Shown here: positions 55,114 to 64,000 of the stretch, in pieces
Layout: each line of letters starts with the position of its first letter
Position numbering within the stretch: the first letter of the stretch is position 1
NCBI GenBank assembly: GCA_009746045.1
Contig: RPFO01000377.1
Location: 52,501 to 116,500 of the forward strand
Source of the DNA: Mesostigma viride
Taxonomy: Eukaryota > Streptophyta > Mesostigmatophyceae > Mesostigmatales > Mesostigmataceae
Length of the DNA stretch: 64,000 nt
Direction of reading: 5' to 3'
The notes under the pieces: generated by a model
What the model was told of the DNA's origin: nothing
The model's database searches: none
The model's input: the letters and a program-made list of their open reading frames with translations, nothing else
Program-made: the position numbers and the translations under genes

Positions 55114-58100
55114 ATGGACCCATCCATGTTCTCGCCAGAGATGATGCGATTTGCTGCGGAGAAGATGAAGGAAATGACTCCAGAGGATATGCGTCGCATG
55201 CAAGAACAGGTGCGCAAGTGGGGAGTCGCTATATCGCCGGAGTATTTTATTGCTAGTTTCTCATATGTCATCGCTGTTGTGGCGCCTTTTCACTGGTATC
55301 ACGTGGTCGGGTTTTGAATCATGTGTGACAATGTAGTGCTTTTCCTCTGTCCATTTGCTTGGATTGAACTGTTTATTCCGCGTGCCAGATGGCGAGATTG
55401 AGTCCCGATGAGATAGCCGCCATGACCCGCCAGGCATCCCAGCATGCCAACGCTTCAGCAGATTATGCGTTCCGGGGCTCCGAGCAACTGAAAACTGAGG
55501 TGCGATTCTTATCTTTTGCAATGGCCTTGTCATTAATGAAAATGGACACCGGCCGAATGCAGATATTCTGCGTCTGATTTAGCATCAGAATTGCGGTGTA
55601 TCCATGGGAATGTAATAGCTGGCCTCGCCTAATGTTGACCTGTTGGAGGGCGCCTGAGATATTTTTTTAAACTAAGAGTAAACTGGTTGAAGTCTCGATA
55701 TTGAAACCTTGAAAGGGAATTGGGGCAATATTCTAGGATAGGAAAGTAGACGTTTGGGTAAACGATCATCACTTTGCGGACACTAAAGCCCAGAATCGGC
55801 ATCGCTTCCATTTCTGAATACCTACTGTTCTCTCTTTCTGTACTGCATGGTCCCGGATAATTTTAATCTGCAGCTTTCATTTTTGGGCTGCAGCTTTTGT
55901 TAGCAAGTTCTGGGATATCCTGCTCTTGTTCATCCGTTAGTGGATTTTTCATCCTTCAAGTAGTGCATCCTTCAAATAATATTGTTGCGTTGCTCAACCT
56001 TCAAGCTTACATCCTTTTGTACCTGCTGGCTGCACCACTTGCCGACCGACCGACCGATCGACCGACCGACCGACCGACCGACCGACCGACCGACCGACCG
56101 ACCGACCGACCGACCGACCGACCGACAGACCGACCGACCGACCGACCGACTGACCGACCGACCGACCGACCGACCGACCGACCGACGGACCGACGGACCG
56201 ACCGACCGACCGACCGACCCGACCGACCGACCGACCGACCGACCGACCGACCGACGACCGACCGACCGACCGACCGACCGACCGACCGACCGACCGACCG
56301 ACCGACCGACCGACCGACCGACCGACCGACCGACCGACCGACCGACCGACCGACCGACCGACCGACCGACCGACCGACCGACCGACCGACCGACCGACCG
56401 ACCGACCAACAGGGAAACAACCTCCACAACCTGGGGCGCTACGCGGACGCTGTTCCAAAGTATCTCAAGGTCGGTGCCCTTTTTCGCCCTTCCTGCCCTT
56501 CCTGCCCTTCCTGCCCTTCCTGCCCTTCCTGCCCTTCCTGCCCTTCCTGCCCTTCCTGCCCTTCCTGCCCTTCCTGCCCTTCCTGCCCTTCCTGCCCTTC
56601 CTGCCCTTCCTGCCCTTCCTGCCCTTCCTGCCCTTCCTGCCCTTCCTGCCCTTCCTGCCCTTCCTGCCCTTCCTGCCCTTCCTGCCCTTCCTGCCTTGCC
56701 TGCCAGGCCTGCCCGGCCTGCCAGGGCTGCCAGGCCCGCCAGGCCCGCCCGGCCTACCAACCCTGCCCTTCCTGCCATTCCATTGTTTTTTGGGGGGGGG
56801 CTACCTGCTTGAGGCAGTGAGAAAAGCTGGGAGCTCTCCCTCCTCGACGTGTATAGGGGTTGAAGGTTCCTTAATTGGTACCCGCGTGACGCAGTCACGT
56901 GCTTTATGATTCCTTCATTTGGTCATTCCTGCTCTTTTTTATCAGCTGTACTTGTTGTCCTTCACGTCGCCGTCGTCAGCATAAGATACCGGTGGTGGCA
57001 TTGGCATTGCTGGGAGGGGCCAGAATGCGTGCATAAAATTAGGGGGGGTTGCGGGCATCAGTTTAAGTCCGATGACACCGCTGCATGGGTTTATTGATCG
57101 CTTTTGTAGTTAGCATAGGGGATTAGGAAGTGGGCACTGGATCCAGGGCCATCAAGGCATGACACCCATTTTGTGGTGCTGATTGTTGGGGCCTTTTATG
57201 TCCCTGATGGGTTCACCATGGTCCCTGGTTTGTCCATGATGATGGTGTATTTAAAGCCATGTCCTTAAGGGTTTGGAAGGCCCCTGTCTTGTGCCACGCA
57301 CCTTGTGCCCTTTGCCCGCATTTCTGCCTCTCCTCGTCTGACAATCAGCCACAAATGCCCTGTTTTCCATGCCATGACCCGCCGCCTCTCCTGTCCTTGC
57401 TTAAACTGTCAGTCTTTGCTGCGCCATTTACCTCCTGCCGGTGTCTATCTATCTGTTTCAGATAAGAGCATCAGAATGCCCTATCGGCCCTGTCTTGCGC
57501 CATCCTCACCCGGCCTGCCATCCGCCCCCGGGGTCCTCTTCTTACTGGCATTGACTGGTCTGTTTTTGTGCTGGCTTCCGCCTGTCTCGCATCTAATTAA
57601 TCATGTCCATGTATTCCCCGCTTCCATGCCACCCATCCCATCCTCCTTTGTTTGGTCCCATCCCATTCTCCGATGTGCAACCCCTGGTTTGTCTTTTCTC
57701 CATTGTACAACCCACCCACCCCCCGTTTGTTTCTTTCTCCGATGTTCACCAGGCCAAGAAGAACTGCGAGGGCATGTCAGACCCCCGCTTCCAGGCGCTG
57801 GCCAAGAGCTGCAGCCTCAACCTGGCCTCGTGCTACCTCAAGATGGGCGCGCACGCCAAGGCAGCGCGCGAGTGCGATGAGGTATGTAACGTGGCGTGAG
57901 GGGATCAGGGGGATTAGGTGGCTCACGTGCGATGACTCATAACTGATCGGCTAATAATCGCCGATGAGATGTTATGGATGCAATGGATGACTTGGATGGG
58001 GCTGATCTCCTGTATGTCGAATGGGAGATTGGTTAGCGGGGTGCGGCTTACGACCGCGGTTTCCCACGCAAATGAACGCCCCTGGGGAGGGGGCCTGACT

Positions 58101-58846
58101 CGTCAGCTCTAGAGGAGAGGACAAACATAGACTGCAGCTGCATGCATGCCTGGCCTTTCTCAGATTTGCCTTTCCTACCGGCTCATTCTTGTGTGTGTGA
58201 ATGTGTCATACTCTGCTCTTATTTTGGCTGCAGGTGCTGGCGTCGGACCGGTCCAACCTCAAGGCACTCTTCCGCCGAGGCCAAGCGCACATGCATCTGG
58301 GGCAGTTGCAGGTGCGAAGCATGACATGCATTTGTCGAAAGCATCCCACACCCAACATAATGTGTGGGCAACTGCATTTGTTGAACTGCCACCCCTCCTG
58401 TTGGTAGCCTCTGTTTCCTTTGCCTGTTGGTAGCCTCTCTTTTGTTGCCGGTTTCGTTTGCCTGCAATCTTTCTTGTGTGTGTCTTTGTCTCAGAGAGTC
58501 GATTGTGGGCAACTGCTATTTTGTTATTGCCACATCTCCTGTTCACAACGTCTTCCATTTTTCTGGGTGTCCCATCACTCACAAAACCTCACCCAGGGTT
58601 AATTCTCACTTTGCATGAATAGTTTCCGCCTTTCGCCTGCAAGCATGGTGGTTTTGTGTTGGCTTTTTTCCTTCCTCCCTCCTCCTAATCTCCCTCTATG
58701 GCCTGCGCTTTTTGCCATCCTATTCATGGGCACACTTGTGGTGGTGTTGCTCCTACTGGGCGCATGGATGTACAGGGTGCGCGGGATGACCTGCGTGCGG
58801 CACTCGCGCTGTCTCCTGGCGACGACACGGTGGCGGCCATGCTGGC
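55114..58846 (+). CDS. OEP61: OEP61-like TPR chaperone receptor, first six exons
   Basis: Chloroplast outer-envelope (and ER) TPR protein that docks Hsp70-bound precursors. Exons: 55114-55209, 55389-55499, 56413-56469, 57753-57881, 58234-58311 and 58776-58846, with consistent phases and GT-AG borders. The start MDPSMFSPEMMRFAAEKM, then EMTPEDMRRMQEQ and LSPDEIAAMTRQAS, match the repeated DP..F/S-P-E-D modules at the N terminus of plant OEP61. The three TPRs follow: GNNLHNLGRYADAVPKYLK, AKSCSLNLASCYLKMGAHAK and ASDRSNLKALFRRGQAHMHL, the last with the conserved KAL-RRGQA clamp. The last visible exon ends in a strong GTAAGT. The C-terminal half with the membrane anchor would lie beyond the satellite. 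The N-terminal repeats are fewer than in land plants. Confidence 0.85.
55500..56412 (+). other. OEP61 intron ending in a GACC array
   Basis: Begins GTGCGA. Its last 370 bases are a tetranucleotide array that stops only a few bases before the AG acceptor. Confidence 0.8.
56041..56408. repeat. (GACC)n tetranucleotide array
   Basis: About 90 units with a handful of substitutions and one-base indels. Frames through it give Asp-Arg-Pro-Thr or Gly-Arg-Ser-Val repeats and are not genes. Confidence 0.97.
56470..57752 (+). other. OEP61 intron starting with a nonamer array
   Basis: Begins GTCGGT and within 20 bases enters the CCCTTCCTG array. It also contains GCGTGACGCAGTCACGTGC (56883-56901), the same hairpin as in the TTAA-tailed fragments, next to no TTAA tract. 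Confidence 0.75.
56489..56695. repeat. (CCCTTCCTG)n minisatellite
   Basis: About 23 copies of a 9-bp unit, degrading into TGCCAGGCC-type units to about 56775. Confidence 0.95.
57882..58233 (+). other. OEP61 intron
   Basis: GTATGT to CTGCAG. Nothing else is seen. Confidence 0.7.
58312..58775 (+). other. OEP61 intron
   Basis: GTGCGA to TACAG. Contains a repeated GTTGGTAGCCTCT word (two copies near 58402-58438). Nothing else is seen. Confidence 0.65.
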
Positions 58847-59350
58847 GTAAGTGGATGTTGGCACGGGGCTCACGCCTCATGTTGAATTGTTGATGCACTG
58901 GCTGCAGGTTGCTTTTCTCATGTGCAACTAAGATGATTGTGTGCTCGTGAAATGTTTGTGTGCTACTAAATGTCATCAAGTGGTTCGTAGTTTCTACTTC
59001 GGCGTTTTTATGGTATTGTGTTCCCCCTTCCATGCCCCCTTTTATCTCCTGGGAAACGCAGCTAATCTCTGTTAAGTAGTATAGTGTTGGTATTAAAGCT
59101 TGGGAAAGCACAGTATTTAGTATAGTGTTGGCATTAATGCTGTCTATGTGTATCTGCGAAGGCTGCACGCGTGAAAAGGTTCTTTTGTTTTTTCATGGGC
59201 GCCAGCTCGCTGCTTTTCGGGACGAATGCGCAGGTGAACACTGGTGTGCTTGGGATTGTCTCGCTATGGTGAGGCTTGTCAACATACGTTTCACCACGTA
59301 ATAGCCGGCAAAACCAGCGCATTGTGAGGAGACATGAATGTATTGTCGAC
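58847..59350 (+). other. Start of the next OEP61 intron
   Basis: Follows a strong GTAAGT donor. A TATAGTGTTGG.ATTAA word occurs twice (about 59081 and 59119). No exon is recognised before the satellite. Confidence 0.5.
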
Positions 59351-62300
59351 AGGATGATAGGATGATAGGATGATAGGATGATAGGATGATAGGATGATAG
59401 GATGATAGGATGATAGGATGATAGGATGATAGGATGATAGGATGATAGGATGATAGGATGATAGGATGATAGGATGATAGGATGATAGGATGATAGGATG
59501 ATAGGATGATAGGATGATAGGATGATAGGATGATAGGATGATAGGATGATAGGATGATAGGATGATAGGATGATAGGATGATAGGATGATAGGATGATAG
59601 GATGATAGGATGATAGGATGATAGGATGATAGGATGATAGGATGATAGGATGATAGGATGATAGGATGATAGGATGATAGGATGATAGGATGATAGGATG
59701 ATAGGATGATAGGATGATAGGATGATAGGATGATAGGATGATAGGATGATAGGATGATAGGATGATAGGATGATAGGATGATAGGATGATAGGATGATAG
59801 GATGATAGGATGATAGGATGATAGGATGATAGGATGATAGGATGATAGGATGATAGGATGATAGGATGATAGGATGATAGGATGATAGGATGATAGGATG
59901 ATAGGATGATAGGATGATAGGATGATAGGATGATAGGATGATAGGATGATAGGATGATAGGATGATAGGATGATAGGATGATAGGATGATAGGATGATAG
60001 GATGATAGGATGATAGGATGATAGGATGATAGGATGATAGGATGATAGGATGATAGGATGATAGGATGATAGGATGATAGGATGATAGGATGATAGGATG
60101 ATAGGATGATAGGATGATAGGATGATAGGATGATAGGATGATAGGATGATAGGATGATAGGATGATAGGATGATAGGATGATAGGATGATAGGATGATAG
60201 GATGATAGGATGATAGGATGATAGGATGATAGGATGATAGGATGATAGGATGATAGGATGATAGGATGATAGGATGATAGGATGATAGGATGATAGGATG
60301 ATAGGATGATAGGATGATAGGATGATAGGATGATAGGATGATAGGATGATAGGATGATAGGATGATAGGATGATAGGATGATAGGATGATAGGATGATAG
60401 GATGATAGGATGATAGGATGATAGGATGATAGGATGATAGGATGATAGGATGATAGGATGATAGGATGATAGGATGATAGGATGATAGGATGATAGGATG
60501 ATAGGATGATAGGATGATAGGATGATAGGATGATAGGATGATAGGATGATAGGATGATAGGATGATAGGATGATAGGATGATAGGATGATAGGATGATAG
60601 GATGATAGGATGATAGGATGATAGGATGATAGGATGATAGGATGATAGGATGATAGGATGATAGGATGATAGGATGATAGGATGATAGGATGATAGGATG
60701 ATAGGATGATAGGATGATAGGATGATAGGATGATAGGATGATAGGATGAGAGGATGAGAGGATGAGAGGATGAGAGGATGAGAGGATGAGAGGATGAGAG
60801 GATGAGAGGATGAGAGGATGAGAGGATGAGAGGATGAGAGGATGAGAGGATGAGAGGATGAGAGGATGAGAGGATGAGAGGATGAGAGGATGAGAGGATG
60901 AGAGGATGAGAGGATGAGAGGATGAGAGGATGAGAGGATGAGAGGATGAGAGGATGAGAGGATGAGAGGATGAGAGGATGAGAGGATGAGAGGATGAGAG
61001 GATGAGAGGATGAGAGGATGAGAGGATGAGAGGATGAGAGGATGAGAGGATGAGAGGATGAGAGGATGAGAGGATGAGAGGATGAGAGGATGAGAGGATG
61101 AGAGGATGAGAGGATGAGAGGATGAGAGGATGAGAGGATGAGAGGATGAGAGGATGAGAGGATGAGAGGATGAGAGGATGAGAGGATGAGAGGATGAGAG
61201 GATGAGAGGATGAGAGGATGAGAGGATGAGAGGATGAGAGGATGAGAGGATGAGAGGATGAGAGGATGAGAGGATGAGAGGATGAGAGGATGAGAGGATG
61301 AGAGGATGAGAGGATGAGAGGATGAGAGGATGAGAGGATGAGAGGATGAGAGGATGAGAGGATGAGAGGATGAGAGGATGAGAGGATGAGAGGATGAGAG
61401 GATGAGAGGATGAGAGGATGAGAGGATGAGAGGATGAGAGGATGAGAGGATGAGAGGATGAGAGGATGAGAGGATGAGAGGATGAGAGGATGAGAGGATG
61501 AGAGGATGAGAGGATGAGAGGATGAGAGGATGAGAGGATGAGAGGATGAGAGGATGAGAGGATGAGAGGATGAGAGGATGAGAGGATGAGAGGATGAGAG
61601 GATGAGAGGATGAGAGGATGAGAGGATGAGAGGATGAGAGGATGAGAGGATGAGAGGATGAGAGGATGAGAGGATGAGAGGATGAGAGGATGAGAGGATG
61701 AGAGGATGAGAGGATGAGAGGATGAGAGGATGAGAGGATGAGAGGATGAGAGGATGAGAGGATGAGAGGATGAGAGGATGAGAGGATGATAGGATGATAG
61801 GATGATAGGATGATAGGATGATAGGATGATAGGATGATAGGATGATAGGATGATAGGATGATAGGATGATAGGATGATAGGATGATAGGATGATAGGATG
61901 ATAGGATGATAGGATGATAGGATGATAGGATGATAGGATGATAGGATGATAGGATGATAGGATGATAGGATGATAGGATGATAGGATGATAGGATGATAG
62001 GATGATAGGATGATAGGATGATAGGATGATAGGATGATAGGATGATAGGATGATAGGATGATAGGATGATAGGATGATAGGATGATAGGATGATAGGATG
62101 ATAGGATGATAGGATGATAGGATGATAGGATGATAGGATGATAGGATGATAGGATGATAGGATGATAGGATGATAGGATGATAGGATGATAGGATGATAG
62201 GATGATAGGATGATAGGATGATAGGATGATAGGATGATAGGATGATAGGATGATAGGATGATAGGATGATAGGATGATAGGATGATAGGATGATAGGATG

Positions 62301-64000
62301 ATAGGATGATAGGATGATAGGATGATAGGATGATAGGATGATAGGATGATAGGATGATAGGATGATAGGATGATAGGATGATAGGATGATAGGATGATAG
62401 GATGATAGGATGATAGGATGATAGGATGATAGGATGATAGGATGATAGGATGATAGGATGATAGGATGATAGGATGATAGGATGATAGGATGATAGGATG
62501 ATAGGATGATAGGATGATAGGATGATAGGATGATAGGATGATAGGATGATAGGATGATAGGATGATAGGATGATAGGATGATAGGATGATAGGATGATAG
62601 GATGATAGGATGATAGGATGATAGGATGATAGGATGATAGGATGATAGGATGATAGGATGATAGGATGATAGGATGATAGGATGATAGGATGATAGGATG
62701 ATAGGATGATAGGATGATAGGATGATAGGATGATAGGATGATAGGATGATAGGATGATAGGATGATAGGATGATAGGATGATAGGATGATAGGATGATAG
62801 GATGATAGGATGATAGGATGATAGGATGATAGGATGATAGGATGATAGGATGATAGGATGATAGGATGATAGGATGATAGGATGATAGGATGATAGGATG
62901 ATAGGATGATAGGATGATAGGATGATAGGATGATAGGATGATAGGATGATAGGATGATAGGATGATAGGATGATAGGATGATAGGATGATAGGATGATAG
63001 GATGATAGGATGATAGGATGATAGGATGATAGGATGATAGGATGATAGGATGATAGGATGATAGGATGATAGGATGATAGGATGATAGGATGATAGGATG
63101 ATAGGATGATAGGATGATAGGATGATAGGATGATAGGATGATAGGATGATAGGATGATAGGATGATAGGATGATAGGATGATAGGATGATAGGATGATAG
63201 GATGATAGGATGATAGGATGATAGGATGATAGGATGATAGGATGATAGGATGATAGGATGATAGGATGATAGGATGATAGGATGATAGGATGATAGGATG
63301 ATAGGATGATAGGATGATAGGATGATAGGATGATAGGATGATAGGATGATAGGATGATAGGATGATAGGATGATAGGATGATAGGATGATAGGATGATAG
63401 GATGATAGGATGATAGGATGATAGGATGATAGGATGATAGGATGATAGGATGATAGGATGATAGGATGATAGGATGAGAGGATGAGAGGATGAGAGGATG
63501 AGAGGATGAGAGGATGAGAGGATGAGAGGATGAGAGGATGAGAGGATGAGAGGATGAGAGGATGAGAGGATGAGAGGATGAGAGGATGAGAGGATGAGAG
63601 GATGAGAGGATGAGAGGATGAGAGGATGAGAGGATGAGAGGATGAGAGGATGAGAGGATGAGAGGATGAGAGGATGAGAGGATGAGAGGATGAGAGGATG
63701 AGAGGATGAGAGGATGAGAGGATGAGAGGATGAGAGGATGAGAGGATGAGAGGATGAGAGGATGAGAGGATGAGAGGATGAGAGGATGAGAGGATGAGAG
63801 GATGAGAGGATGAGAGGATGAGAGGATGAGAGGATGAGAGGATGAGAGGATGAGAGGATGAGAGGATGAGAGGATGAGAGGATGAGAGGATGAGAGGATG
63901 AGAGGATGAGAGGATGAGAGGATGAGAGGATGAGAGGATGAGAGGATGAGAGGATGAGAGGATGAGAGGATGAGAGGATGAGAGGATGAGAGGATGAGAG
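59351..64000. repeat. 8-bp satellite in two alternating variants
   Basis: Apparently perfect tandem array, continuing beyond the window. Block 1 (59353-60744) is GATGATAG, 174 units; block 2 (60745-61784) is GATGAGAG, 130 units; block 3 (61785-63472) is GATGATAG, 211 units; block 4 (63473-64000, cut by the edge) is GATGAGAG, 66 units. Block lengths are exact multiples of 8, so the phase never slips. It is not a telomeric motif. Confidence 0.97.

Noticed and set aside
55897-56898. Long open frames on both strands with Asp-Arg-Pro-Thr, Gly-Arg-Ser-Val, Cys-Pro-Ser and Ala-Gly-Arg repeats
   Set aside because: They are translations of the GACC and CCCTTCCTG arrays in OEP61 introns. Openness in several frames follows from the repeat units lacking stop codons.
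59351-64000. CRISPR-like or telomeric array
   Set aside because: Eight-base units without spacers in an intron-rich eukaryotic locus; not the TTTAGGG or TTTTAGGG motifs of green algal telomeres.

Overview
This is nuclear DNA of a green alga. It has intron-rich, GC-rich exons with GT-AG junctions, an HD-type cyclic nucleotide phosphodiesterase of the kind abundant in chlorophytes, and a TPR protein that matches plant chloroplast outer-envelope OEP61. It carries a mixed eukaryotic transposon load (LINE, copia, gag-only LTR element, hAT, CACTA, MITEs) and many simple-sequence arrays. The species cannot be fixed from the sequence; a core chlorophyte or a prasinophyte would both fit.

Layout. 2-460 is the open end of an unknown protein. 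2460-9496 holds the last three exons of a phosphodiesterase, with a 4.5-kb intron full of repeats. 10674-46608 is one 36-kb nest. Its base is a single full-length LINE (sense = minus strand, about 5.35 kb of its own DNA) with ORF1 (coiled coil, RRM-like and C-terminal domains) and ORF2 (APE endonuclease plus RT). Four elements have inserted directly into it. They are hAT-A (14252-28493, which itself holds a second LINE copy carrying a MITE, an ORF1 fragment and a whole-looking copia element), a CACTA-like element (28893-34649), hAT-B (34799-36409) and a gag-only LTR element (36613-45563). Each assignment rests on terminal repeats plus a target-site duplication. The ORF1 frame also runs on when the three elements inside it are removed in the mind.

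46609-50110 is a pile of related retroelements: two very short 3' fragments sitting in TTAA tracts, an ORF1-only (HAL1-like) element, a foldback of two 3' ends, and an RT C-terminal fragment. 50111-53246 has no recognisable gene. 53263-54221 is a 5'-truncated LINE of another type, with a zinc-binding RT tail and poly-A. 55114-58846 carries the first six coding exons of OEP61, several set between microsatellites. The window ends in a perfect 8-bp satellite (59351-64000) that alternates between two variants in large blocks and probably lies in the next OEP61 intron.

The LINE, its second copy and the ORF1-only elements share a 3' hairpin and a (TTAA)n tail. The simplest reading is that one RT and endonuclease machinery mobilises all of them. 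The two host genes have no evident functional link.
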